Below are positions 26,436-34,882 of a DNA stretch of 64,000 nucleotides, in pieces (the stretch's first letter is position 1; each line of letters begins with the position of its first letter). The stretch lies in assembly GCF_946151075.1 (NCBI RefSeq), contig NZ_CAMGZB010000001.1, forward strand, positions 1,726,001-1,790,000, in the 5' to 3' direction. Source of the stretch: Neobacillus sp. Marseille-Q6967. GTDB taxonomy: Bacteria > Bacillota > Bacilli > Bacillales > Cytobacillaceae. Made by a program: the position numbers and the translations under genes. The notes under the pieces were generated by a model. It worked only from the letters and a program-made list of their open reading frames with translations. It was not told where the DNA came from and searched no databases.

Positions 26436-28382
26436 CTAAAGCGCTGCTTTTATTACTTTCCTATAATATAATACCGACAGGAATCCGAAGATACTGTACA
26501 GTCCGGTATAAAGAATCATAACCATGATCATAGGTGTCCAGAGCTCGGCTCCAAATAGGAACCAGCCGGATTGGACGGCGAAATAGCTGTGGAGCAGGCC
26601 TACCACTAATGGAATACCGAAGTTAAAGAGCTGCTTGGCTTGTATTCCTTTGATCAAATCACCTTGGGTAAAACCGAGTTTTCGTAAAATCGTATAATTT
26701 GGCTTCTCGTCTTCGCTTTCATCCATCTGCTTGAAGTAGAGAATACAGCCGGATGTAACAAGAAACGCCAGACCTAAGAACGCGACAATGAACATTATCA
26801 GCCCCATATTCTGTTTCTGCATCGTGCTCATATCTAAAAGCGAATCATGTGCCTGATTGTTATGAAAACCTAATTCATGAAAACGATCATTTGCTGCCTT
26901 AATTTTATCCTCATCCTTGATAGTAAAACCAAAGTAAACAGAGGATTCTTTTTGAATAGACGGGTTTTGCTCCTTCACTAGACGCTCGAAAAGTGTCTCG
27001 TCAACAATCGCGACTGGGAGGCCGCCATTTGTGAAATACCATGAAACGATGAAATCTTTCTTCAATCCTTGATAATCAAGCGAAATCCCTTCACTTTGGC
27101 CTTTAAACTCAATCGTTCCGGAATCCTTTAAGGGCATAAATTTTTGCATCATATCATGATAACCGGTAAAGACAGTTTCATTTGGCTTCACATTGATATG
27201 GTTGAAGTCTTTATCACTTACAACAGAAATGGTCATGACAGTGGGGTCAAATTTCACCCCATCGAGTTTATTTTCGGAAATATTTTTGATATTAGCCTCC
27301 ACTTGAATCACATCGATTTTCTTTTCACGATAACCAATATTTTTTGCCTTTAAAGCCGCTTTAAAACGGTCTGCATCCTGCGAATTGGTAATTGAAAAAT
27401 CAGCAGCAACCTGATTATGAGCCGTTTTTTCGGCAGAATAGTAAGAGATATAGCTCAACGATAATAGTCCAATCGCCAGTGCTGACACTGTGGTAATAAT
27501 GGTTAACAATAAAGCGTTCGATTTCATCCGGAACATAATCGAGGATAAGGATAAAACCTCATTAATATTTAAGTAACCGTCTTTCTTTTTCCGGACAAGT
27601 GAAAAGAGAAAGCGGACCGACCCTTTGTAAAATAAATACGTTCCAATAATGACTGATCCTAAAATAAAGATCATCGCCAAAAACAGTTCTGTCATGGTGG
27701 TGAAATCACCGCCGAACAGCTTGGAAGAAACATAGTAGCCAATGACGATTAAGATGATTCCTAGAATTCCGATAATCATTTCAAAGAAAGAAAGCCTTTT
27801 TACTGTTTCCTCAGTGGAAGAACTGACACGAAATAATGATAAAATACTTTGTCTTTTAATAAAAAGATAGTTTGTCAGCATAATCAATAAATAGATGGCA
27901 CCGAAGACAATCAAGGTTTGAATGAGCGCATTGGTAGAAAAATGTAATGTTGCCACTGTGTCCACACCGATAATTTTATAAAGAACCATCGTAATCAAGC
28001 GAGAAACGGAAAAGCCGATAAATATTCCAAATAATAACGATCCAAAATACAGAATGAAATTTTCAGCTGTAAGAATTCGAAAAATCCTATCTTTCGTCAT
28101 CCCAATTAATTGAAATAAACCGACTTCCTGGCTGCGGCGCTTAATAAAAATATTATTGGCATAGACGAGAAAGACTGTCACTATGGCAACCAATAAGACG
28201 CTGGCTGCACGAAGGGAAGCCGCCCCTTTAATCGAACTCTTTGCCTCATTAGTGGACGGGTCATATTGCAGGGTCACAAACGCAAAGTAGAGGGCAACGC
28301 TGAAAATTAAGGCAAACACATAAAGGTAATAATTTTTAAGATTCTTTTTCAAATTACGGAGGATTAGTTGATTAATACTCAT
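26436..28382 (-). CDS. BceB-type ABC transporter permease
   Basis: Membrane half of a peptide-antibiotic detoxification transporter that removes bacitracin-like compounds from lipid II-cycle targets and also senses flux for its kinase. About 648 residues with the expected ten membrane segments and the large extracellular domain between segments 7 and 8 (roughly 310-530), which is the mark of the BceB family. The ATG at 28382 ([11 protein letters not shown]) has AGGAGGGG six bases upstream. It overlaps the ATPase gene by 11 bases. The actual antibiotic is not deducible. Confidence 0.9.
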   Translation of the reverse strand: MSINQLILRNLKKNLKNYYLYVFALIFSVALYFAFVTLQYDPSTNEAKSSIKGAASLRAASVLLVAIVTVFLVYANNIFIKRRSQEVGLFQLIGMTKDRIFRILTAENFILYFGSLLFGIFIGFSVSRLITMVLYKIIGVDTVATLHFSTNALIQTLIVFGAIYLLIMLTNYLFIKRQSILSLFRVSSSTEETVKRLSFFEMIIGILGIILIVIGYYVSSKLFGGDFTTMTELFLAMIFILGSVIIGTYLFYKGSVRFLFSLVRKKKDGYLNINEVLSLSSIMFRMKSNALLLTIITTVSALAIGLLSLSYISYYSAEKTAHNQVAADFSITNSQDADRFKAALKAKNIGYREKKIDVIQVEANIKNISENKLDGVKFDPTVMTISVVSDKDFNHINVKPNETVFTGYHDMMQKFMPLKDSGTIEFKGQSEGISLDYQGLKKDFIVSWYFTNGGLPVAIVDETLFERLVKEQNPSIQKESSVYFGFTIKDEDKIKAANDRFHELGFHNNQAHDSLLDMSTMQKQNMGLIMFIVAFLGLAFLVTSGCILYFKQMDESEDEKPNYTILRKLGFTQGDLIKGIQAKQLFNFGIPLVVGLLHSYFAVQSGWFLFGAELWTPMIMVMILYTGLYSIFGFLSVLYYRKVIKAAL

Positions 28383-29133
28383 TAACAACCCCTCCTAGGA
28401 CACCCTGGGTTTTCATGATGTCTTGGAAGAACGTCTGTCGTGACTGCTCGCCCTTATTAAGCTGCGTGTAAATCTGACCGTCTTTAATAAAAATAACCCT
28501 GCTCGAATAGCTGGCTGCCACCGGGTCGTGCGTGACCATCATAATCGTAGCCTGATGTTTCTTGTTCATCTCACTCAGTTTGTTCAGTAAATCAGAGGCC
28601 GATTTGCTGTCGAGTGCTCCGGTTGGTTCGTCTGCAAAAATAATGCTTGGTTCATGAATGAAAGCCCGGGCCGCTGAAGTCCGCTGCTTTTGTCCGCCGG
28701 AAATCTCATTAGGATATTTATCTTTAAGGTCATAAATACCGAGTTCCTTCGCCACCTGCTCAAATTTTTGGTTCGCTAGAGCTTTTGCCGTTTTGGTAAT
28801 GGACAACGGCAGCAGGATGTTTTCTTTCACCGTCAACCTATCTAATAAGTTGTAATCTTGAAAAATAAATCCAAGATAATGTTTCCGGAATTCCGCTAAC
28901 TGTTTTTCTTTCATACCTGTCATTTCTTTTCCATCGATGATGATCGTACCGTTACTCACTTTATCGATAGAGGAGAGTACATTGAGCAGGGTCGTTTTCC
29001 CAGAACCAGAGGCACCCATAATGCTGACAAATTCGCCTTTTGCAATGCTTATATCAATGCCCTTAAGGACTTCTTGTTTATTGAACTTATTTCCGTAGCT
29101 TTTATAAATTTTATTCGCTTCTAAAATCCTCAT
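28372..29133 (-). CDS. BceA-type ABC transporter ATP-binding protein
   Basis: ATPase partner of the permease encoded downstream, 253 residues. Walker [13 protein letters not shown] (about 40-51), signature [15 protein letters not shown] (the RT replaces the usual RV), Walker [16 protein letters not shown] and switch His in VTHDP. ATG start with AAAGGGATGTGTTGAA upstream. The promoter region lies between this gene and the kinase gene, with a BceR-like dyad, so the regulator-kinase pair probably induces this transporter. Confidence 0.93.
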   Translation of the reverse strand: MRILEANKIYKSYGNKFNKQEVLKGIDISIAKGEFVSIMGASGSGKTTLLNVLSSIDKVSNGTIIIDGKEMTGMKEKQLAEFRKHYLGFIFQDYNLLDRLTVKENILLPLSITKTAKALANQKFEQVAKELGIYDLKDKYPNEISGGQKQRTSAARAFIHEPSIIFADEPTGALDSKSASDLLNKLSEMNKKHQATIMMVTHDPVAASYSSRVIFIKDGQIYTQLNKGEQSRQTFFQDIMKTQGVLGGVVNEY

Positions 29134-29178
29134 TTCAACACATCCCTTTGCTCGTTATACACCAAGTATAAAAGCCAC

Positions 29179-29242
29179 ATTATAAGTTTTCCTTCGATTC
29201 TGCGAACAAATCACAAAAGCATGTGACAATGTTGTCACATGC
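29179..29242 (-). promoter_or_regulatory. BceR-type operator and -10 box of the transporter genes
   Basis: The 24-bp dyad GCATGTGACAA-TG-TTGTCACATGC at 29219-29242 contains TGACA-N4-TGTCA, matching the TnACA-N4-TGTnA pattern reported for BceR-like regulators. TATAAT lies 35 bases downstream at 29184-29179 without a good -35, as expected of an activator-dependent promoter. The dyad spans the kinase stop codon. Confidence 0.6.
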
Positions 29243-30239
29243 CTGTTATTTGGTTAAAGTCATTACGTTTTGGAAAAGTCAGTGTGAAGGTGGTGCCTTC
29301 ACCGAGTTTAGAGTGGACATCGATTTTAATCAACAGGGGCTGTGCCGCTTTTTTTGCTAAAAATAAGCCCATTCCGGTGGCAGTATGATCCTGATGATGA
29401 GTTGTGGAGGTAAAGCCTTTGTCAAAGATCCGCGGCAAGTCTTTCGGGTCAATCCCCCTGCCAAAATCCTGTACCTCTAAGCAGTGGAGCTCCTGTTTCT
29501 GAAAACTCTTGATGACAATGTCTGTTCTTTCACTATATTTTATCGCGTTCGTTAACAGCTGACGGATAATAAACGCCAGCCATTTCCCATCGCTCAGAAC
29601 TTTAGACACCTCTAAATCCACATCAACACCGATGCCTTTTTGTATGCACCAGGATTGCAATCCCTTAATTTCGTTAAAAATAACATGCTGAAGCTCGAGT
29701 TCTTCTATGAATAAATCGTTTTCCATAAAGGGCAGTCGTTTTTGATGCAGCTGCTGATCCAAGAGCAGATGAATTCGCAGCCATTCATGCTTTAACTGGG
29801 CCTTGATTTTTTCATCGTCAATCCGGTCAATCATTAAATGCATGGCTGTTAAAGGTGTTTTTACTTCATGAATCCAAGAGAGCAGCTCATCTTTTTCCTG
29901 CTCAAACAAGATTCGATTTCGCGAGTTGTCCTCCTTTAGCTGCTCCGTCTGGTTGATAATACTTTTTTCAATGATTTTTTCAAACGGGCTTTCTGATACC
30001 GCCATATCCGTTAAATCGAGGTCATGAGCCCATTCTTCCAGACTTTGATAAAACCTTGTTTCCTTTTTATAACGGAAAACTAGAAAGATAATAAAAATTA
30101 TGACTGATAAGAATACAACATAAAGGATCTGCATTACGGGGATGGTTGAATCGATATAGGCGATAAAGATAGTGAGAAGCTGGGTGGCGCAAAAGAGAAG
30201 AATCCAGCTTCGCCGTTCCTTAAGGTAATCTTTAATCAT
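29235..30239 (-). CDS. BceS-type intramembrane-sensing histidine kinase
   Basis: 334 residues. Two N-terminal membrane segments (about 11-30 and 36-56) are joined by a very short external loop, so there is no sensor domain, the hallmark of kinases that sense through a BceAB transporter. Phospho-acceptor His in SWIHEVKTPLTAMH (near 120), N box LLTNAIKYS, and G boxes DFGRGI and GMGLFLAKK. It overlaps the regulator gene by eight bases. Upstream order regulator-kinase-ATPase-permease equals the Bce modules of B. subtilis. Confidence 0.92.
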   Translation of the reverse strand: MIKDYLKERRSWILLFCATQLLTIFIAYIDSTIPVMQILYVVFLSVIIFIIFLVFRYKKETRFYQSLEEWAHDLDLTDMAVSESPFEKIIEKSIINQTEQLKEDNSRNRILFEQEKDELLSWIHEVKTPLTAMHLMIDRIDDEKIKAQLKHEWLRIHLLLDQQLHQKRLPFMENDLFIEELELQHVIFNEIKGLQSWCIQKGIGVDVDLEVSKVLSDGKWLAFIIRQLLTNAIKYSERTDIVIKSFQKQELHCLEVQDFGRGIDPKDLPRIFDKGFTSTTHHQDHTATGMGLFLAKKAAQPLLIKIDVHSKLGEGTTFTLTFPKRNDFNQITGM

Positions 30240-30924
30240 AATTCATCTCTTCCTTGGCGATGTAACCTTGTCCCACTTTGGTCTCGATAAAGCGGCCGAG
30301 GTCAATTTCATCCAGCTTCTTCCGCAGCCGGTTAACATTCACCGTCAGCGTATTATCGCTGACAAAACGCTCATCATCCCATAAAGCCTTAATCAATTCC
30401 TCACGGCTGACTATCTTATTTTTTTGCTCAATCAGCTTTTTTAAAATAAACAATTCATTTTTCGAAAGTTCAACTGTACCCCCGTCATTTGCCACCAAAT
30501 TCTTTTCCGCATCAATTGTGGCCCCGCACCAAGTTTTCAGGGTTATCGGCTTGGTGTTATAGTTGTAAACCCGGCGAAGAATGGCCTGGATTTTTGCAAT
30601 CAGTACATCAAAATGAAACGGCTTTTGAATAAAATCGTCTGCACCCAGCTGCATCGACATCACTATATCTGTCGGATGGTCCCGGGATGATAAAAACACA
30701 ATCGGAACGTTCGAATGAGAGCGAATCATCCGGCACCAGTGAAAGCCGTCAAACTTCGGAAGCTGAATATCAATAATCACGAGATCCGGCTTTACTGCTG
30801 TGAACTCCTGCAGAACTTTGCCCCAATCCGAAATTCCATACACCTCATAGGACCACTGTGACAACCGCTCCTTCACCTCCTGAAAAAGCGTTGCATCATC
30901 TTCTATTAACAGTAACTTAAACAT
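30232..30924 (-). CDS. BceR-type OmpR-family response regulator
   Basis: About 230 residues. The receiver domain has LLIEDD (acidic pair), phospho-Asp in LVIIDIQLPKFDG (near 51) and the switch Lys in QKPFHFD. The C-terminal OmpR winged helix has LSKNELFILKKLIEQ and TLTVNVNRLRKKLDE. The start at 30924 (MFKLLLIEDD) matches relatives; an in-frame GTG twelve bases earlier is also possible. It probably activates the transporter genes through the dyad at 29219-29242. Confidence 0.92.
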   Translation of the reverse strand: MFKLLLIEDDATLFQEVKERLSQWSYEVYGISDWGKVLQEFTAVKPDLVIIDIQLPKFDGFHWCRMIRSHSNVPIVFLSSRDHPTDIVMSMQLGADDFIQKPFHFDVLIAKIQAILRRVYNYNTKPITLKTWCGATIDAEKNLVANDGGTVELSKNELFILKKLIEQKNKIVSREELIKALWDDERFVSDNTLTVNVNRLRKKLDEIDLGRFIETKVGQGYIAKEEMNYD

Positions 30925-31109
30925 TGTCCTCACCACACGTTTTCCACTATTCTTCCATTATTGTATAGTAATCCCGTCAGTATGTGCTAGTAAAGTCCAT
31001 CCTGCCTAAAAGGAGATGGGTTATTAAAAACATTGTTCATTTTTTAATAAGTAGATTCATACATAAGACAGAGGGAATTTCATTTCCTAAAAGAACAGGA
31101 GGCATTAGC

Positions 31110-31367
31110 ATGATTCAAAAAACCTTAGATGTAAACAGCAAGGCAGGATTATATCCCCGCCTCGTCACTCAATTAGTGCAGTCGGCATCCCAATTTCAAT
31201 CCGAAATTTTCCTTAGTCACAATGGGCGTAAGGTCAATTTAAAATCCATTATGGGAATCTTATCATTAGCCATCCCAAATCAAGCCCAAATCACAATCGA
31301 GGCATCTGGGGACGATGAGAGAGAAGCCTTGGATCGGGTCGTTGAAACAGTAAAATCATTTTCATAA
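31110..31367 (+). CDS. HPr-like protein with Tyr15 and Ser46 (Crh-like)
   Basis: 85 residues, HPr fold. The regulatory site KSIMGILSLA with Ser46 is intact, so HPr kinase could phosphorylate it and it could act as a CcpA co-effector. The catalytic His15 of HPr (GIHARPA) is replaced: the segment reads AGLYPRLVTQ with Tyr15 and Leu18, so transfer of phosphate to PTS EIIA proteins is not expected. B. subtilis Crh likewise lacks His15 (it has Gln). AACAGGAGG lies seven bases before the ATG at 31110. An upstream in-frame extension lacks a ribosome site. Role as a Crh analogue is inference. Confidence 0.85.
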   Translation: MIQKTLDVNSKAGLYPRLVTQLVQSASQFQSEIFLSHNGRKVNLKSIMGILSLAIPNQAQITIEASGDDEREALDRVVETVKSFS

Positions 31368-31374
31368 AAAGTTT

Positions 31375-31400
31375 AGGATAGAGTACCCTCTATCCTATTG
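31375..31400 (+). terminator. Weak terminator after the HPr-like gene
   Basis: AGGATAGAG / CTCTATCCT stem with a 4-base loop, followed by ATTGTCTTT, a poor T-run. Confidence 0.5.
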
Positions 31401-31461
31401 TCTTTATATGGAGGCTTTCCTATAAACACTTATTTGGATTAAAATGGTATATAAATAGAAT

Positions 31462-31475
31462 GGGTGCCTGTCACC
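31462..31475 (+). repeat. Dispersed GGTGCCTGTCACC repeat, copy 6 (core only)
   Basis: GGGTGCCTGTCACC immediately before the AGGAGG ribosome site of the ADP-ribosylglycohydrolase gene; the tail seen in the other copies is absent. Confidence 0.7.
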
Positions 31476-31490
31476 AGGAGGGTGATTGAA

Positions 31491-32360
31491 ATGTTGGATA
31501 AAATCAGAGGGGCGTTGTTCGGGTTTGCAATCGGCGACGCACTCGGAGGGACGACGGAATTTTTGACAAAAGCAGAGGTCAAGGAAAAGTACGGCGTGGT
31601 GAAGGAAATTGTCGGCGGGGGTGTTTGGAATCTTGAAAGAGGAGAGACCACGGACGATACGGCAATGACATTGGCTGTGGCAAAGGGCATCTTAAAAAGT
31701 CCCATCGACCCGATCGAAGCGATAGGGGAAGAGTTTTTAGTATGGTATAGGTCCGACCCGAAGGACATTGGAGTCATCATCCGAACCGTACTTAGTCTAT
31801 ACAATGGAAACTGGTACGAAACTGCGAAAAAAGCACATTATCAATATTTAAATGAGCTATCAGCAGGAAATGGTACGTTAATGAGGTGCCTGCCGGTTGC
31901 CCTGGCCTATGGGGATTTTAAACAAGTAGAAGAAATCACTATGAAACAATCAAAAATGACTCACTATGATTCATTAGCAGATAAGGCCTGCATGATCTAT
32001 AACCGTATCGCCTGTAAAGTCCTCAAGGGGAAAGAACTTAAAGAGGCGATTAAGGAAGAAATCCAAGGGACCCGGTATGAGACCTCTTTGACGGTTGAAA
32101 AACCAGATTGCTCTCCGGATGGATTTGTTGTTAATACGATGAAATGGGTGTTATATTGGTTGTTATCCAGTGATTCTTACCTAGACGTGGTCATTGGTGC
32201 GGCAAATGAGGGGCATGATTCTGATACCGTTGCTGCAATTGCCGGAGGTTTGGCAGGTTTAGCTTGTGGCTATGAAGCATTGCCAAAGGCATATTGTGAG
32301 GTATTACTGGACAAGCAGCAATTAGAGGAAATTTCCCACCAGCTAAATAAGACTAAGTGA
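31491..32360 (+). CDS. ADP-ribosylglycohydrolase (DraG/ARH fold)
   Basis: Removes ADP-ribose from modified proteins or small molecules with two Mg ions. 289 residues. N-terminal DKIRGALFGFAIGDALGG, metal ligands in ETTDDTAMTLAVA (near 60) and in NEGHDSDTVAAIAGGLAGLACG (near 240) are intact, so it should be active. AGGAGGGTGATTGAA precedes the ATG at 31491. The pentapeptide-repeat gene follows within 10 bases, and its ribosome site overlaps this stop codon. No ADP-ribosyltransferase is in the window, so its target is unknown. Confidence 0.9.
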   Translation: MLDKIRGALFGFAIGDALGGTTEFLTKAEVKEKYGVVKEIVGGGVWNLERGETTDDTAMTLAVAKGILKSPIDPIEAIGEEFLVWYRSDPKDIGVIIRTVLSLYNGNWYETAKKAHYQYLNELSAGNGTLMRCLPVALAYGDFKQVEEITMKQSKMTHYDSLADKACMIYNRIACKVLKGKELKEAIKEEIQGTRYETSLTVEKPDCSPDGFVVNTMKWVLYWLLSSDSYLDVVIGAANEGHDSDTVAAIAGGLAGLACGYEALPKAYCEVLLDKQQLEEISHQLNKTK

Positions 32361-32369
32361 GGCATGATT

Positions 32370-33005
32370 ATGAAAATCGATTTACCAAGAGTATCAGAGG
32401 AACTGCCTTTAAGAAATTTCCAAGATATTTTTTACGAGGAAGACCCAGAACTGGAAATGTGTAGAGTGGTGGATTCTGTCTTTGAAAATGAAACAGTGGG
32501 ACGGGTTCGATTAACGAGTATGGTAATCAAAAACAGCCGCTTCAATCAAACCGATTTTAAGAGAATTGATTTGACCGATGTTATTTTCGAAAATTGTGAT
32601 TTATCGAATGCTAATCTAAGTACGTCTTCCATACACAGGGTCAAATTTAAGAATTGTAAATTAGTAGGGGTGGATTTTTCAGATTCCCGCTTAGCTAATG
32701 TCCAGTTTGAGGACTCTTTATTAAACTTATCAGCTTTCGGAACTTCCAAGCTGGAAAAAGTCATTTTCCGGGATGCTTCCTTAAAAAGTGCAGACTTTTT
32801 TGACTGTAAATTGAAAAACGTTGAGTTTCAGACTTGCAACCTTGACGGAGCGAACTTTGATCAAACATCGCTTAAAGGAATCGATATCAGTTCGTCTACT
32901 TTTGATAGCCTGACGGTTTCGATTGACGATTTAAAAGGCTGCAAAGTCTCACCTTATCAAGCTCTTCATTTCGCAAGCCTATTGGGGCTGATTATTAAAG
33001 ATTAA
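32370..33005 (+). CDS. Pentapeptide-repeat protein
   Basis: 211 residues. From about 45 to 185 the sequence follows the A(D/N)Lxx pentapeptide helix rhythm, for example RIDLTDVIFENCDLSNANLS in pieces, VDFSDSRLANVQF and LDGANFDQTSLKGIDISSSTF. Such right-handed quadrilateral beta helices act in protein contacts, in some cases on DNA gyrase, but this one has no assigned role. GAGG lies seven bases before the second ATG (32370), which is preferred to the ATG at 32364. Coupled to the ADP-ribosylglycohydrolase gene. Confidence 0.86.
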   Translation: MKIDLPRVSEELPLRNFQDIFYEEDPELEMCRVVDSVFENETVGRVRLTSMVIKNSRFNQTDFKRIDLTDVIFENCDLSNANLSTSSIHRVKFKNCKLVGVDFSDSRLANVQFEDSLLNLSAFGTSKLEKVIFRDASLKSADFFDCKLKNVEFQTCNLDGANFDQTSLKGIDISSSTFDSLTVSIDDLKGCKVSPYQALHFASLLGLIIKD

Positions 33006-33041
33006 AAAAATAACGTGTGCCGATTAGCACACGTCATTTTT
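33004..33041. terminator. Bidirectional terminator between pentapeptide and MFS genes
   Basis: ACGTGTGC / GCACACGT perfect stem with a 6-base loop and A/T runs on both sides. Confidence 0.9.
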
Positions 33042-33042
33042 A

Positions 33043-34272
33043 TTATAATTCATTTGTAATTGGCTTACCGGCCTCGACTAATACTTTACTACCAACCAGG
33101 AAAAAACCTTGGATAAACATGAGAAAACCTGTGCCGACAAGCAGCCATTCGATTCGAACGATATCGGAGATTGGTCCAAATATCAGCATTCCAAGCGGCA
33201 TCATCGAGGTTGAAATCATTCCGAGAACCCCAAATACCCTTCCTAAATAGTTGCCCTCTACTTTTTCTTGTAAAAGAACGGTGGAGGGGGTGTTAAACAT
33301 TGGCATAGCCACACCAACTAGTCCCATGAACACACAATAGATCCAAAAGGATGGAACAAGCCCTAATGCAAAGGTACATGCGCCCATAATCAAGGCGGCC
33401 AGAGTCATCGTATGAATTTTATTTTTATAACCTCCCCAAGAGGCCATAACGATTCCTCCGAGCATCATCCCAATGGAAAAAGTAATTTCAATGGCTGTTA
33501 ACCGCCAAACATCATTACCAAAACTGCGTGTGACCTGAAGCGGAGTTAAAAACGCAACTGGCGCAGCGAGAATAAAGAAAAAGGCGAAATATCCAAAGAA
33601 TTTTTTCAAAAAGGCATGTTCATGGATATACATCATTCCGTTCTTCAAGTCGCTGAAATAGCTGGTTTTTTGCTTTTCTAATGCTTTTGCATGAGAAGCC
33701 ACTGGTAAAAAGAACAGTAAGGCAAAAATTGCGATAGCTGCTGTCACCACATCAATAAAGAAAATTGTTTCCATGGTCGCGGTCGTGAGCAACGCCGCGC
33801 TCACCATCGGGGCAACAAGCATGATAATCGATTGGATGCTTCCGTTGATGCCATTTATCTTCGTCAATTGATCTTCCGGTACAATCTGAGGGAGGATTGC
33901 TCCCACGGCAGGGGTCTGGATCCCCGTTCCGATGGCGCGGATTCCCGACATAACAAACAACAGCCAAATCGCATCATATCCCATTAAAAATAAAATCGCT
34001 AATACCAAGGTTGATACGGCAATTAAAGCATCTGCGAATATGATTAAGAGTTTTCGATTGTAGCGGTCCGCCCAAACTCCTGCAAACGGTGATAAGAAAA
34101 ACGCTGGCACGAAACCGCAGATAATGGAGATCGTCATCATAACGCCGGACTGAGTATTTAAGGTGATATACCACATGATGGCGTACTGAACGAGTGCGGA
34201 GCCAAAGAGCGAAATCGTCTGGCTTCCTAAAAATAAAATAATATTCCTTTTCCAATTTTCGTTGGTTGTCAT
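33043..34272 (-). CDS. MFS drug-efflux transporter (MFS_3, Mef-like)
   Basis: Proton-driven exporter of the MFS_3 group that includes Mef macrolide pumps and EntS. 409 residues with twelve predicted membrane segments. The segment-2/3 loop carries the family motif GVWADRYNRKLLI (a G-x-x-x-D-R-x-x-R/K-K pattern), and VPEDQLTKINGINGSIQSI is typical of the group. Start ATG with AAGGAAGTGG upstream. The 600-base leader contains a 13-codon ErmDL-like peptide and a terminator, which argues that the pump is induced by ribosome-targeting antibiotics. The substrate, macrolide or other, is inferred. Confidence 0.88.
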   Translation of the reverse strand: MTTNENWKRNIILFLGSQTISLFGSALVQYAIMWYITLNTQSGVMMTISIICGFVPAFFLSPFAGVWADRYNRKLLIIFADALIAVSTLVLAILFLMGYDAIWLLFVMSGIRAIGTGIQTPAVGAILPQIVPEDQLTKINGINGSIQSIIMLVAPMVSAALLTTATMETIFFIDVVTAAIAIFALLFFLPVASHAKALEKQKTSYFSDLKNGMMYIHEHAFLKKFFGYFAFFFILAAPVAFLTPLQVTRSFGNDVWRLTAIEITFSIGMMLGGIVMASWGGYKNKIHTMTLAALIMGACTFALGLVPSFWIYCVFMGLVGVAMPMFNTPSTVLLQEKVEGNYLGRVFGVLGMISTSMMPLGMLIFGPISDIVRIEWLLVGTGFLMFIQGFFLVGSKVLVEAGKPITNEL

Positions 34273-34294
34273 CTAAACCACTTCCTTATTAAAT

Positions 34295-34488
34295 TTTAGG
34301 CTATGTTAAATTTGCCTGTTGATTTCCGCTCCAGGCGCTCGCTTTCCGCGGGCGGTCCGGGGAGCCTCCTCGACGCTTATCGCGCCTGCGGGGTCTCCCC
34401 TGCCCCGTTCATCCCGCAGGAGTCTCGCGCCTTTTGCTCCAATCAACAGAGTTTCCAAATCAACAATCACATTTAACACAGCCTAATT
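34295..34488. mobile_element. MITE-like GC-rich repeat with imperfect terminal inverted repeats
   Basis: About 190 bases, far more GC-rich than the surroundings. The ends are imperfect inverted repeats: AGGCTATGTTAAAT at the left against ATTTAACACAGCCT at the right, continuing with TGTTGATT / AATCAACA. The centre has CGCTTTCCGCGGGCGG and CCCGCAGGAGTCTCGCGCC, a pattern I recall from repeats in many Bacillaceae intergenic regions. No coding capacity. It lies between the attenuator and the MFS start, so it is part of the pump mRNA leader. Confidence 0.7.
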
Positions 34489-34490
34489 TT

Positions 34491-34525
34491 AAAAACGAAA
34501 AAAACACAGACCAGCTGCCTGTGTT
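34491..34525 (-). terminator. Attenuator terminator in the MFS leader
   Basis: On the minus strand AACACAG / CTGTGTT with a 9-base loop is followed by TTTTTTT-CG-TTTTT. It lies about 220 bases after a promoter and before the MFS gene, with no complete gene in between except the 13-codon leader, so it should abort pump transcription unless read through. Confidence 0.8.
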
Positions 34526-34785
34526 CGAGAGTAAATGGAAGGGCATAACAAAAGAATCATGCCGTCAAAAGGCATTGATTTTTGAACATACCAAAAGAGG
34601 GCAGATTTGTCCCCCTTGATTTTTACCTATCCGTAAAATAAAGGTTACCTAAAAATAGGCAGACTAATCCCATTTACCCTGCAGACAAGCAGAGCTTTGA
34701 ACGTATTCAATTAACGGTTCAAAGATTGGAATCGAAGTCTAACAGATGCCATTTTTAGGATCCTCCATTTCTATAAGTTATCTTC
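34526..34785 (-). promoter_or_regulatory. Ribosome-mediated attenuation leader of the MFS pump
   Basis: Leader RNA on the minus strand. After the leader-peptide start, codons 10-12 form one arm (34717-34724) of the 8-bp hairpin CTTTGAAC / GTTCAAAG (partner 34695-34702), so a ribosome stalled upstream would keep or break it. GTAAATGG (34677-34670) can pair with CCATTTAC (34538-34531) beside the terminator, and an ATGCC / GGCAT hairpin lies between. The layout fits drug-induced stalling that relieves termination. Exact alternative folds are inferred, not computed. Confidence 0.65.
34711..34752 (-). CDS. 13-aa ErmDL-like leader peptide MASVRLRFQSLNR
   Basis: A 13-codon ORF too short for normal gene calling, with GGAGG ahead of the ATG at 34752. 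The peptide MASVRLRFQSLNR lines up with the macrolide-sensing leader ErmDL (MTHSMRLRFPTLNQ): the stall motif RLR is identical, as are Ser, Phe and Leu-Asn at matching places. R-x-R/K motifs cause macrolide-bound ribosomes to stall. Promoter lies 34 bases upstream, and the terminator lies downstream, before the MFS pump. Macrolide or ketolide response is inferred from this match, which I recall from the literature and could not search. Confidence 0.75.
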   Translation of the reverse strand: MASVRLRFQSLNR

Positions 34786-34815
34786 ATTGTAACATAAGAC
34801 AATCACAGCCTACAA
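34786..34815 (-). promoter_or_regulatory. Promoter of the MFS leader
   Basis: TTGTAG (34815-34810) and TACAAT (34791-34786) on the minus strand with an 18-base spacer, 33 bases before the leader-peptide ATG. Confidence 0.6.
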
Positions 34816-34848
34816 TCTTCCACCAGAAGGTGAGAAAATTTTGCTAAA

Positions 34849-34882
34849 CAAAAATGGCACTCCATGATGAGCGCCATTTTTT
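34849..34882 (-). terminator. Terminator of the GGDEF-EAL gene
   Basis: AAAATGGC / GCCATTTT arms around a 14-base loop, touching the stop codon of the GGDEF-EAL gene; minus-strand T-run TTTTTG. Confidence 0.8.

Noticed and set aside
34526..34850. c-di-GMP riboswitch linked to the GGDEF-EAL gene
   Set aside because: The region is downstream of that gene and shows none of the conserved GEMM bases; it is better explained as the MFS leader.
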